DNA of 64,000 nucleotides. Source: Paraplanobispora takensis. GTDB taxonomy: Bacteria > Actinomycetota > Actinomycetes > Streptosporangiales > Streptosporangiaceae. Below the pieces are notes generated by a model that was given only the letters and a program-made list of their open reading frames with translations, did no database searches and had not been told where the DNA came from. Position numbers and translations under genes: made by a program. Location: assembly GCF_016863195.1 (NCBI RefSeq), contig NZ_BOOK01000047.1:1-64000 (forward strand), given 5' to 3'. Below are positions 25,363 to 33,581 of this stretch, one piece after another (within the stretch, counting starts at the first letter, position 1; every line of letters begins with the position of its first letter).

Positions 25363-26697
25363 GTGACCACTCCCGCCGTCTCTCCCACGACCCCCGCCTA
25401 CCTGCGAGGCCACCTCGCCCCCGTCCCCGACGAGATCAGCGCCGTCGACCTGGCGGTGACCGGCGAGATCCCCGCCGAGCTGGCCGGCCGTTACTTCCGC
25501 AACGGCCCCAACCCGCTGCCCGGCCAGGACCCGGGCCACTGGTTCGCCGGGCACGGCATGATCCACGGCATCCGGCTGCGCGAGGGCCGCGCCGAGTGGT
25601 ACCGCAACCGGTGGACGAAGACCGCCGCCTTCACCGAGGGCGCGCAGTTCGTCAGCGACACCGGCGTCGTCGACCGGGCCGCGGTCACCGCCAACACCCA
25701 CGTCATCCGGCACTCCGGGCGCATCCTCGCCCTGGTCGAGAGCGGCCTGCCGTACGAGATCAGCCCCGAGCTGGAGACCCTGGGCCCGCGCGACTTCGGC
25801 GGCAGGCTGACCACCGCCATGACCGCGCACCCCAAGGAGGACCCGGCGACCGGGGAGCTGCTGTTCTTCGGGTACGGCTTCGCCCCGCCGTACCTCACCT
25901 ACCACCGCCTGTCGGCGGACGGCGAGCTGGTCGAGAGCCGGGAGATCGAGGTCCCGGGCCCGACGATGATGCACGACTTCGCGATCACCGCCAACCACGT
26001 GGTGTGGCTGGACCTGCCGGTGGTCTTCGACATGGAGTGGGTGGGCCGCGGCCTGCCCTACCGGTGGAACGACGCCTACGGCGCGCGGCTCGGCGTCATG
26101 CGCAGGGACGGCGGCGACGGCGGGAAGGTGCGCTGGTACGAGATCGACCCGTGCTACGTCTTCCACGTCGGCAACGCCCACGAGGACGCCGAGGGGCGGG
26201 TCGTCCTGGACGCGGTCCGCTATGCCCCCGGCTCGTTCCGGCGGATCTGGGGGGAGATCAGCGGGGACTCCGACCCGGCCGCCTCCGCCGCCGTGGTCGG
26301 CGAGGCGACGCTGCACCGCTGGACCCTCGGCGCGACCGCCCGGGAGGAGCAGCTCGACGACCGCGGGGTCGAGTTCCCCAGCATCAACGGGGACCGCACC
26401 GGGCTGGCCGGCCGCTATCTCTACGCGGTGGCCGGTGACGCGGTCGTCAAGTACGACACGGCCACCGGCTCCAGCCAGGTCGAGGAGACCGGCGGCGCGA
26501 CCGGGGAGGCCGTGTTCGTGCCCGCCGAGAGCGCGCGGGCCGAGGACGACGGCTGGCTGATGTCGGTCGTCAGCGCCGGGGACGGCTCGGAGCTGCAGGT
26601 GCTGGACGCCGGCTCCCTGGAGCGGGTGGCGGCGGTACGGCTGCCGCGCCGGGTGCCCGCCGGCTTCCACGGCAACTGGTTCGGCGACGAGGGCTGA
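25363..26697 (+). CDS. Carotenoid oxygenase family protein (carotenoid or stilbene cleavage dioxygenase)
   Basis: This 444-residue protein begins with the family pattern (LRGHLAPVPDEISAVDL, AGRYFRNGPNPLP, WFAGHGMIHGIRL). It shows His residues suitable as iron ligands: THVIRHSG, MMHDFAIT, VFHVGNAHED and C-terminal GFHGNWF. Members are non-haem Fe(II) dioxygenases with a seven-bladed propeller that split double bonds in carotenoids or stilbenoids. The start is GTG at 25363 behind GAGGAGGAAACC. It follows the PadR-regulated membrane gene by 46 bp and may be in the same transcript. No carotenoid biosynthesis genes are in the window, so the substrate is open. Confidence 0.9.
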   Translation: MTTPAVSPTTPAYLRGHLAPVPDEISAVDLAVTGEIPAELAGRYFRNGPNPLPGQDPGHWFAGHGMIHGIRLREGRAEWYRNRWTKTAAFTEGAQFVSDTGVVDRAAVTANTHVIRHSGRILALVESGLPYEISPELETLGPRDFGGRLTTAMTAHPKEDPATGELLFFGYGFAPPYLTYHRLSADGELVESREIEVPGPTMMHDFAITANHVVWLDLPVVFDMEWVGRGLPYRWNDAYGARLGVMRRDGGDGGKVRWYEIDPCYVFHVGNAHEDAEGRVVLDAVRYAPGSFRRIWGEISGDSDPAASAAVVGEATLHRWTLGATAREEQLDDRGVEFPSINGDRTGLAGRYLYAVAGDAVVKYDTATGSSQVEETGGATGEAVFVPAESARAEDDGWLMSVVSAGDGSELQVLDAGSLERVAAVRLPRRVPAGFHGNWFGDEG

Positions 26698-26712
26698 GCG
26701 GACCGCCGGGAG

Positions 26713-27288
26713 TCAGGGGCGGGCCGCCGACAGGCCCGCGATGATGAGGTCCACGGCGACCTCGAAGGTGTCGTCGGCGTCGGCGACACCTCCGGGGCCG
26801 TCCTGCTCGGCGAGGATCCCGGTGCACTCGGCGAAGACGAAGCCGGAGACGAAGGTGAACAGCGCCTTGCGGGTCTGCGCCAGCCGCTCCTGCGGGACCC
26901 CGGCGGCGACCAGGATCCGGTTGAGCACGTCCCACAGCGGATAGTCGTGCTTGAGCGCCTCCGGGTGCGACTGCACGTACAGCCAGAGCGAGGGGTGCCG
27001 CTGCGCGATCGAGCGGTAGGCGTGCCCCAGGGCGCGCAGCTGGTCCTGCCACGGGGTGCCGTCGTCGGCGGGCAGCCTCAGCCGGAGCGTCACCGTGGAG
27101 CAGACCTGCTGCAGGAGCGCGGTCTTGTTGTCCACGTGGTGATAGAGCGACATCGGGTTGACGTCGAGCTCGGCCGCGAGCCTGCGCATGGACAGGCTCT
27201 CCACCCCGCCCGCGTCGATCATTCGCAGCGCGGTCGTGCAGATCTCTTCGAGCGTCAGGGGCTCCCCCCTGCGCGCACTCACGGCCAT
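26713..27288 (-). CDS. TetR-family repressor, divergent from the P450 fusion gene
   Basis: This 191-residue regulator has an N-terminal HTH (TLEEICTTALRMIDAGGVESLSMRRLAAELDVNPMSLYHHVDNKTALL). Its C-terminal ligand domain resembles the TetR_C class of tetracycline-repressor-like proteins. The ATG at 27288 lies within the left arm of an 18-bp inverted repeat, so self-repression by occlusion is likely. The open frame extends 67 codons upstream into the P450 side, but that part has no TetR similarity. By analogy with BM3R1 and FatR, which control CYP102 enzymes, a fatty-acid-type ligand is plausible but unproven. Confidence 0.9.
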   Translation of the reverse strand: MAVSARRGEPLTLEEICTTALRMIDAGGVESLSMRRLAAELDVNPMSLYHHVDNKTALLQQVCSTVTLRLRLPADDGTPWQDQLRALGHAYRSIAQRHPSLWLYVQSHPEALKHDYPLWDVLNRILVAAGVPQERLAQTRKALFTFVSGFVFAECTGILAEQDGPGGVADADDTFEVAVDLIIAGLSAARP

Positions 27289-27326
27289 ACACCGTATGGT
27301 AGCTATTGCCATACGGTGTATGGCCG
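27282..27326. promoter_or_regulatory. 18-bp perfect inverted repeat, likely TetR operator
   Basis: CGGCCATACACCGTATGG (27282-27299) and CCATACGGTGTATGGCCG (27309-27326) are exact inverse complements with a 9-nt spacer. Each arm also contains an internal CATAC/GTATG dyad, so it could hold two dimers. The repeat covers the TetR start codon and precedes the P450 start by 39 bp. Confidence 0.85.
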
Positions 27327-27364
27327 GTGCCGTCAGGGGATCACCGGCCGAGGGAGGAGTTCCC

Positions 27365-30300
27365 ATGTCCGCGACTCGTGCCGTGCCCGCCCCGCGGGGC
27401 CTGCCCGTCCTCGGCAACACCCTGCAGATACCGGCCCACTCCCCCAACGCGTTCCTCGACGCCCTCGCCGCCGAGCACGAGGAGGGCATCTACCGGCTGG
27501 AGATCCTCGGCCGCCGGGTGCTGTTCGTCTACGATCCCGACCTGGTCGCCGAGGCGTGCGACGAGAGGCGCTTCTACAAGGGCATCGACCCGCCGCTGTC
27601 CATCGTCCGCGACTTCGGCGGCGACGGGCTGTTCACCGCCCGCGGCAACGAGCCGGTCTGGGGCCAGGCGCACCGCATCCTGATGCCCGCCTTCAGCCAG
27701 CGTTCCATGAAGGCCTACTTCCCGCAGATGCTCCAGGTGGCCCGGCAGCTCGTCGCCTCCTGGGAGCGCAGGCAGGGCGAGGACCTGCCCGTCTCCGACG
27801 ACATGACCCGGCTCACCCTGGACACGATCTCGCTGACCGGCTTCGACCACCGGTTCGACTCCTTCTCCTCGCCCGAGCTCCACCCGTTCCTGCAGGCGAT
27901 GGGGCGCGCGCTGACCGAGGCGATGCTCCGCAACCGGCGGCTCCCGCTGGTGACCAGGATGATGAAGAGGCGGGAGGCGGCCTACCGAGCCGACATCCGG
28001 GCCATGCAGGACCTGGTGGACGACGTCATCCGGCGGCGGCGCGCGGCGGGCGACACCTCGACCGGGGACCTGCTCGGCCTGATGCTGGGGGCCGCCGACC
28101 CGAGGACCGGGCGGCGGCTGCCGGATGAGAACATCCGCAACCAGGTCCTGACCTTCCTGATCGCCGGGCACGAGACCACCAGCGGGCTGCTCTCCTTCGC
28201 CCTGTACAACCTGCTGCGCAACCCCCACGTGCTGGCCCGCGCCTACGCCGAGGTGGACCGGCTGCTGCCCGGGGACGCGGCGCCCTCCTACGAGACGATC
28301 ATGAAGCTGGACGTGATCCCCCGCGTCCTGGAGGAGACGCTGCGGATCTGGTCGCCCATCCCGGCCTTCGCGGTCAAGCCGTTCGCGGCCACCGAGATCG
28401 GCGGCTATCCGGTGGCCAAGGGGCAGACGACCGTCGTGCTCCTGCCCCCGCTGCACCGCCACCCCAAGGCGTGGGACCGGCCGGAGGAGTTCGACATCGA
28501 CCGCTGGCTCCCCGAGCGGAGGAAGGAGCACCACCCGGCGGCCTACAAGCCGTTCGGCAACGGCGAGCGCGCCTGCATCGGGCGGCAGTTCGCGCTGACC
28601 GAGGCGCGGCTGGCCCTGGCGCTCGTCCTCCAGAAGTTCGCGATCTCCGACCCGGACGCCTACCGGATCCAGGTCAAGCAGACCCTCACCCTCAAGCCGG
28701 AGGGGTTCACGCTCCGGGTCCGGGAGCGCCTGCCGCACGAGAGGAACACCGCCGGAGGGGCCGACGCAGAGCGGGCCTCCGACGAGCGGCCGGTCGAGAT
28801 GGCCGTCACCGGGACCGGGCTCACCGTCGCCTACGGCTCCAACCTCGGCACCTGCGCCGACATCGCCGAGCGGCTGGCCGGGCGGGCCGGCCGGGCCGGG
28901 TTCGCCGTCACCCTGACCACCCTGGACGAGCTGGCCGCCGCCCCGCCCGCGGCCGGAGCCCTGGTCGTCGTCGCCTCCAGCTACAACGGCAGGGCCCCCG
29001 ACAACGCGCAGGCGTTCGACGCCCTGGAGGGGCTGGCGCCGCTGGAGGGAGTACGGCTGGCGCTGCTGGGCTGCGGCGACACCCAGTGGCCCAGCTACCA
29101 GGAGTTCCCCCGGCGGGCCTTCGCCAAGCTCGTCGCGGCGGGGGCCGTACCGCTGGTGGAGCGCGGCGAGGCCGACGCCGACGGGGACTTCGACGGCGAC
29201 GTCACCGCGTGGACCTCGGCCCTGTGGGCGGCGCTGGCCGCCGAGTACGGCGCGGCCTCCGGAGACGACGGGCCGCGCTACGAGATGGAGGTCCTGACCG
29301 AGGCCGAGGTCCGGCCCGCCGTCGTCTCCTCCCGCGCCGTCCCGCTGACCGTCCTCGCCAACGAGGAGCTGACCGGCGACCCGGCCGGACTCTGGGACTT
29401 CTCGCTGGAGGCGCCCCGGCCGGGCGTGCGCTCGATCACCGCGAGGCTGCCCGAGGGCGTCTCCTACACCGCGGGCGACCACCTGGCGGTCTTCGCCAAG
29501 AACGACCCGGAGCTGGTGGAGTGGGCGCTGCGCTGCCTGCGCGTCCCCCGCGACCGGGTGGTACGGCTGCGCGCCCGGGGCGCCACCCACCTGCCGACGG
29601 ACACCCCGGTCACGGCCGGGCTGCTGCTGGCCGAGTTCGCCGAGCTGCAGGAGACGGCCGCCCGCGCCGATCTGGACACGCTCGCCGCGCACACCGAGTG
29701 CCCGTGGACGCGCGGGCAGCTGGCCGCGCTCGACTACGCCGAGGAGATCCTGGCCAAGCGGGTCTCCGTGCTCGCCCTGCTGGAGCGCTTCCCCGCGATC
29801 ACACTGCCGCTCCCTGCCTTCCTGGAGATGACGGGGCCGATCCGGCCGCGCTACTACTCGATCTCCTCCTCGCCGCTGGCCGACCCGGGGACGGTGCGGA
29901 TCACCGTCGGGCTGGTGGAGGGCCCCGCCTGGTCCGGCGCGGGCGAGTACCGCGGCACGTGCTCGGCCTACCTGGCGGGCCTGGCGCCCGGCGAGGTGTT
30001 CTACGGCTACGTCCGGGTGCCCGCTCCCCCGTTCCGGCTGCCCGCCGACCCGGCCGTCCCGGTGATCCTCATCGGCCCCGGCACCGGCTTCGCCCCGCTG
30101 CGCGGCTTCCTGCAGGAGCGGGCGCTGACGGGGGCGGGCGGCCCGGCCGAGGTCTTCACCGGCTGCCGCCACCCCGGGCACGACTGGCTGTACCGGGCGG
30201 AGCTGGAGGGCTGGGAGCGCGACGGGGTCGCCCGGGTGCACACCGCGTTCTCGGCGCTCCCGGGGCACCGGTTCCGGTTCGTGCAGGACGCGCTGGCCGC

Positions 30301-30493
30301 CGAGGCGGACCGGGTGTGGGAGCTGCTGGAGCGCGGGGCGCACGTGTACGTGTGCGGGGACGGGCTGCGGATGGCGCCGGCCGTACGGCGGGCCCTGGCC
30401 GGGATCTACGAGGCCAGGACCGGCGGGGACGGGCAGGAGTGGCTGCGCGGGCTGGAGGCCGCGGGCCGCTATCAGCAGGACGTCTTCGCCTGA
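27365..30493 (+). CDS. Self-sufficient cytochrome P450-reductase fusion (CYP102/P450BM3 type)
   Basis: This 1042-residue bifunctional monooxygenase has a P450 domain (about residues 1-465) with oxygen-binding AGHETTSG, ExxR in LEETLR, and haem-ligand loop FGNGERACIGRQFA (Cys about 404). An FMN flavodoxin domain (about 480-625: VAYGSNLGTCADIAERLAG) and a FAD/NADPH reductase domain (about 645-1042: RYYSISSSP, GPGTGFAPLRGFLQER) follow, ending DVFA much like BM3. The enzymes hydroxylate fatty acids subterminally using NADPH and O2. ATG follows GGGAGGAGTTCCC. The divergent TetR and its 18-bp dyad indicate repression. The length is normal and all motifs are intact. Confidence 0.96.
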   Translation: MSATRAVPAPRGLPVLGNTLQIPAHSPNAFLDALAAEHEEGIYRLEILGRRVLFVYDPDLVAEACDERRFYKGIDPPLSIVRDFGGDGLFTARGNEPVWGQAHRILMPAFSQRSMKAYFPQMLQVARQLVASWERRQGEDLPVSDDMTRLTLDTISLTGFDHRFDSFSSPELHPFLQAMGRALTEAMLRNRRLPLVTRMMKRREAAYRADIRAMQDLVDDVIRRRRAAGDTSTGDLLGLMLGAADPRTGRRLPDENIRNQVLTFLIAGHETTSGLLSFALYNLLRNPHVLARAYAEVDRLLPGDAAPSYETIMKLDVIPRVLEETLRIWSPIPAFAVKPFAATEIGGYPVAKGQTTVVLLPPLHRHPKAWDRPEEFDIDRWLPERRKEHHPAAYKPFGNGERACIGRQFALTEARLALALVLQKFAISDPDAYRIQVKQTLTLKPEGFTLRVRERLPHERNTAGGADAERASDERPVEMAVTGTGLTVAYGSNLGTCADIAERLAGRAGRAGFAVTLTTLDELAAAPPAAGALVVVASSYNGRAPDNAQAFDALEGLAPLEGVRLALLGCGDTQWPSYQEFPRRAFAKLVAAGAVPLVERGEADADGDFDGDVTAWTSALWAALAAEYGAASGDDGPRYEMEVLTEAEVRPAVVSSRAVPLTVLANEELTGDPAGLWDFSLEAPRPGVRSITARLPEGVSYTAGDHLAVFAKNDPELVEWALRCLRVPRDRVVRLRARGATHLPTDTPVTAGLLLAEFAELQETAARADLDTLAAHTECPWTRGQLAALDYAEEILAKRVSVLALLERFPAITLPLPAFLEMTGPIRPRYYSISSSPLADPGTVRITVGLVEGPAWSGAGEYRGTCSAYLAGLAPGEVFYGYVRVPAPPFRLPADPAVPVILIGPGTGFAPLRGFLQERALTGAGGPAEVFTGCRHPGHDWLYRAELEGWERDGVARVHTAFSALPGHRFRFVQDALAAEADRVWELLERGAHVYVCGDGLRMAPAVRRALAGIYEARTGGDGQEWLRGLEAAGRYQQDVFA

Positions 30494-30554
30494 ACGCCGG
30501 AGTGCCCGGGCGTCGGAGTGTCTGAGTGCCCGGGCACCGGAGCGCCGGGAGTCG

Positions 30555-30568
30555 CGGCCCGCGGGCCG
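30555..30568 (+). terminator. Palindrome after the P450 gene, possible terminator
   Basis: CGGCCCGCGGGCCG is self-complementary and lies 60 bp after the P450 stop. Upstream of it, GTGCCCGGGC recurs twice in a short GC-rich stretch. It is tentative because no U-run follows. Confidence 0.35.
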
Positions 30569-30634
30569 TCATGAAGGCCGTTCTTGGCGCACTTTAAGAT
30601 GATTCTCACGCTCCCTCCGTAGTTTCCCGCTGTG

Positions 30635-30648
30635 CGGTCACGTGACCG
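30635..30648 (+). promoter_or_regulatory. 14-bp palindrome before the intradiol dioxygenase gene
   Basis: CGGTCACGTGACCG is perfectly self-complementary and ends 29 bp before the ATG at 30678. The position and symmetry fit an operator. No regulator gene adjoins this side, so the binding factor is unknown. Confidence 0.5.
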
Positions 30649-30677
30649 TACGGGCAGGCGCCGAAGGGACGGATCAC

Positions 30678-31610
30678 ATGGCAGACGACCACGAAGGACA
30701 GCGGGTCAGCCGCCGCACCGCGCTGGCCGGGATCGGCTCGATCGGGCTGGGCGCGCTCCTTGCGGCGTGCGGCGACGACGCCGGCACCCCCACGGCGGTC
30801 ACGACCACCTCGGGGTCGACCGCCACCATCACCCCGCAGAGCACGGCCACCTCGGGCCTGGAGGACCTCTTCGCCGGGGCGAACACGTGCACGCTGACCG
30901 AGACCACGACGCAGGGACCGTACTACTTCGACGCGGACAAGGTCCGCAGCGACATCCGCGAGGACCGGGAGGGCACCCCGCTGCGGGTCGCCGTCAAGGT
31001 CCAGGACAGCGAGACGTGCAAGCCGCTGTCCGGCGCGGTGGTCGAGATCTGGCACTGCGACGCCGGGGGCATCTACTCCGGCGCCGAGGCGCTGTCGTCG
31101 GGCCAGGGCGGCCCGGGCGGCGGGGGACCCGGCGGGGGCACCCCGCCCAGCGGCGGCCCGGGCATGGGGACTCCGCCGAGCGGCGGGCCCGGCGGGCCGG
31201 GAGGCGGCACCCCGCCCAGCGGCGGGCCGGGTGGCGGGGGCGGTGACATGGGCGACCTCGAACCGGCCGACGACAAGCGCTACCTGCGCGGCGCCCAGGT
31301 CACCGGCGCCGATGGGATCGTGCAGTTCGTCACGATCTGGCCGGGGTGGTACCGGGGCCGGACCGTGCACATCCACGCCATGGTGCACGTCGGCGACGCC
31401 CGCGTGCTGACCACGCAGATGATGTTCGACGAGGACCTCAACACGACGGTGTTCGAGGGCCGGCCGTACGCCCGGCACACCGGCCGGGACACCTTCAACG
31501 ACGGCGACAACATCTACGAGCCGAGCATGCTGATGAAGGTCACCCGGCAGGGCGGGGGCTACGTGGGCGCCATCGTCTTCGCGGCCGACTCCGACCAGGA
31601 CAAGACCTGA
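30678..31610 (+). CDS. Exported intradiol ring-cleavage dioxygenase-like lipoprotein with Gly/Pro repeat insert
   Basis: This 310-residue protein has a Tat-type SRRTALAGIG signal ending in lipobox LAAC (Cys about 35), so it is probably exported and lipid-anchored. After a Thr/Ser linker, the dioxygenase fold shows TQGPYYFDADKVRSDI, AVVEIWHCDAGGIYSG (Tyr ligand) and ITIWPGWYRGRTVHIHAMVH-like residues (FVTIWPGWY, then RTVHIH), which supply the Tyr and two His ligands for Fe(III). Between the halves is an insert of about 50 residues with repeats of TPPSGGPG and polyglycine. Intradiol enzymes open catechol rings. Exported versions are known, but the substrate is unknown here. ATG follows AAGGGACGGATCAC. 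Confidence 0.88.
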   Translation: MADDHEGQRVSRRTALAGIGSIGLGALLAACGDDAGTPTAVTTTSGSTATITPQSTATSGLEDLFAGANTCTLTETTTQGPYYFDADKVRSDIREDREGTPLRVAVKVQDSETCKPLSGAVVEIWHCDAGGIYSGAEALSSGQGGPGGGGPGGGTPPSGGPGMGTPPSGGPGGPGGGTPPSGGPGGGGGDMGDLEPADDKRYLRGAQVTGADGIVQFVTIWPGWYRGRTVHIHAMVHVGDARVLTTQMMFDEDLNTTVFEGRPYARHTGRDTFNDGDNIYEPSMLMKVTRQGGGYVGAIVFAADSDQDKT

Positions 31611-31617
31611 CCGGCGT

Positions 31618-31657
31618 GCCGGCCGGGCCGCGGGCTCCGTCCCCCGGCCCGGCCGGC
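31618..31657 (+). terminator. GC-rich hairpin after the dioxygenase gene
   Basis: GCCGGCCGGGCCG (31618-31630) pairs with CGGCCCGGCCGGC (31645-31657) around a 14-nt loop, seven bases after the stop. It is a good candidate terminator separating this gene from the pilus locus. Confidence 0.6.
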
Positions 31658-31775
31658 GCGTTCGTCACGGTTGCATAACGGGTGCACTCTCCGAGCGCCT
31701 CAGATATCGCCCCGGGCGGCCGATGGAACCCCTGGAAGAAACACGTCCGGCCGCATGGGCCGATCGAGGGGCGAC

Positions 31776-33452
31776 ATGAACCAGACCTTCTCTCCGCTGC
31801 TTGAGGCGCTGAAGCAGCTGGGCATCGACCCGCAGGCGCTCGATCGGGCGGCCGGGGAGGCCGAGCGCACCGGCCGGTCCCTGCGCGCGGTGCTCATCAA
31901 CGACAACGTCGTCACCGAGGAGCAGCTCACCCAGGCCTCCGCGGACGCCTTCGGGATCAAGACCGTCGACCTGGTCGGCTACCCGATCGACCCGGTCGCG
32001 GTGGCCAAGATCCCGTTCGCCCTCATGCTCCGGCACCGCGTCCTGGGCCTCTCTCTCGACGAGAACGAGATCACCGTCGGCATCACCGACCCGGGCGACG
32101 TCCTGGCGCTCGACGACGTGCGCGCGGCGACCGGCCTGACGGTCCGCCCCGTCGTGGTGGCCCGAAGCGAGCTGCGCCGCATCATCGACCGGCTCAAGCG
32201 CGAGGAGAACGACCTCGCCGGCATCGCCGAGACGCTGCGCGCCGAGCAGGCCGCCGCCGAGACGGTGTCGAACCTGAACTCCGTCGAGGAGGACGCGCCG
32301 ATCGTCCGGTACGTCAACTCGCTGCTAGAGCAGGGCATCCAGAACCGCGCCTCGGACCTGCACCTGGAGCCGACCGAGCACGACATGCGGGTGCGCTATC
32401 GCATCGACGGCGTGCTGCACGAGGTCGACACCGTGCCCAAGCACGTGCAGTCGGCCCTCATCTCCCGCCTGAAGATCATGTCGAACGTCGACATCACCGA
32501 GCGCCGGATCCCGCAGAACGGCCGCATCACCGTCATGGTCAACGGGCGCAAGGTCGACCTGCGTACCGCCACCCTGCCCACGGTGTGGGGCGAGAAGATC
32601 GTGCTGCGTGTCCTCGACACCGGCGGCGTCAACTTCGCCATCGGCAACCTCGGCTTCACCGAGCAGAACTACGAGCGCTTCTCCGCCTCCTTCACCAAGC
32701 CGCACGGCATGGTGCTGGTCACCGGGCCGACCGGTTCGGGGAAGTCCACCACGCTGTACGGCACGCTCACGGCGGTCAGCAAGCCCACCGTCAACATCAT
32801 CACCGTCGAGGACCCGGTCGAGTACCGCCTGCCCGGCATCAACCAGGTGCAGGTGGACCACAAGGCCGGGCTGACCTTCGCCGCCGTCCTGCCGGCGATC
32901 CTGCGTTCGGACCCCGACGTCGTGCTGATCGGTGAGATCCGCGACCGCGCCACCGCGCAGCTCGCCGTCGAGGCCGCCCTCACCGGTCACCTCGTGCTGT
33001 CCACCCTGCACACCAACGACGCGCCCAGCGCGGTCGTGCGACTGACCGAGATGGGCATCGAGCCCTTCCTCGTCGGCTCGTCGGTCGACTGCGTGCTGGC
33101 CCAGCGGCTCGCGCGGCGGCTGTGCGACTGGTGCAAGGAGGAGTACGCCCCGACGGAGGCCGAGCTGATCGGCGCCCGGTGGCCCATCAACGACCTGCCG
33201 GTGCCCGAGCGGTTCTGGCGGCCGGTCGGCTGCCGCTCCTGCTCCAACACCGGCTACCGCGGCCGGATCGCGCTGCACGAGGTCATGCCGATGACCCCGG
33301 AGATCGAGGGCCTGACCATCCAGCGCGCCTCCGCCACCGAGGTGCAGCGGGTCGCCGAGGCCCAGGGCATGCTCTCGCTGCGCACGGACGGCCTGGCCAA
33401 GGCCGCCGACGGCCAGACCTCGATCCAGGAGGTCCTGCGCGTCGCGATCTGA
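31776..33452 (+). CDS. pilB: Type IV pilus assembly ATPase PilB
   Basis: This 558-residue extension ATPase has an N-terminal MshEN/GspE-N region (about 1-150: LLEALKQLGIDPQALD, LINDNVVTEEQLTQASADAFG). A secretion-ATPase core follows with SDLHLEPTEHDMRVRYRIDG, Walker A GPTGSGKSTTLYGTL (about 325), an Asp box in IGEIRD and a His box in STLHTND. The zinc tetracysteine CDWC...CRSC near residues 450-490 is present, which distinguishes PilB from PilT. It powers pilin polymerisation at the cytoplasmic face of the platform protein PilC. The ATG at 31776 follows CGAGGGGCGAC. It is the first gene of the pilus locus. Confidence 0.95.
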   Translation: MNQTFSPLLEALKQLGIDPQALDRAAGEAERTGRSLRAVLINDNVVTEEQLTQASADAFGIKTVDLVGYPIDPVAVAKIPFALMLRHRVLGLSLDENEITVGITDPGDVLALDDVRAATGLTVRPVVVARSELRRIIDRLKREENDLAGIAETLRAEQAAAETVSNLNSVEEDAPIVRYVNSLLEQGIQNRASDLHLEPTEHDMRVRYRIDGVLHEVDTVPKHVQSALISRLKIMSNVDITERRIPQNGRITVMVNGRKVDLRTATLPTVWGEKIVLRVLDTGGVNFAIGNLGFTEQNYERFSASFTKPHGMVLVTGPTGSGKSTTLYGTLTAVSKPTVNIITVEDPVEYRLPGINQVQVDHKAGLTFAAVLPAILRSDPDVVLIGEIRDRATAQLAVEAALTGHLVLSTLHTNDAPSAVVRLTEMGIEPFLVGSSVDCVLAQRLARRLCDWCKEEYAPTEAELIGARWPINDLPVPERFWRPVGCRSCSNTGYRGRIALHEVMPMTPEIEGLTIQRASATEVQRVAEAQGMLSLRTDGLAKAADGQTSIQEVLRVAI

Positions 33453-33581
33453 TCCGGTCTGATCCGGATCATGCGGGGCGTCCCCTCATATGTGGGTTTC
33501 GCCGGCCGAAGGGGCCGGCATGAGTGAGAACCGGCCGTGACGACACACGGCCGGCGACCAATGACGGCAAGGAGATCTCCG

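Noticed and set aside
27341-30343. A 1000-codon open frame antisense to the P450 gene
   Set aside because: Same shadow effect; the plus strand encodes a complete CYP102-type enzyme with all motifs.
31611-31775. Possible c-di-GMP riboswitch before pilB, as found for pilus genes in some bacteria
   Set aside because: Inspection shows no GEMM-type conserved sequence or paired helices in the leader.
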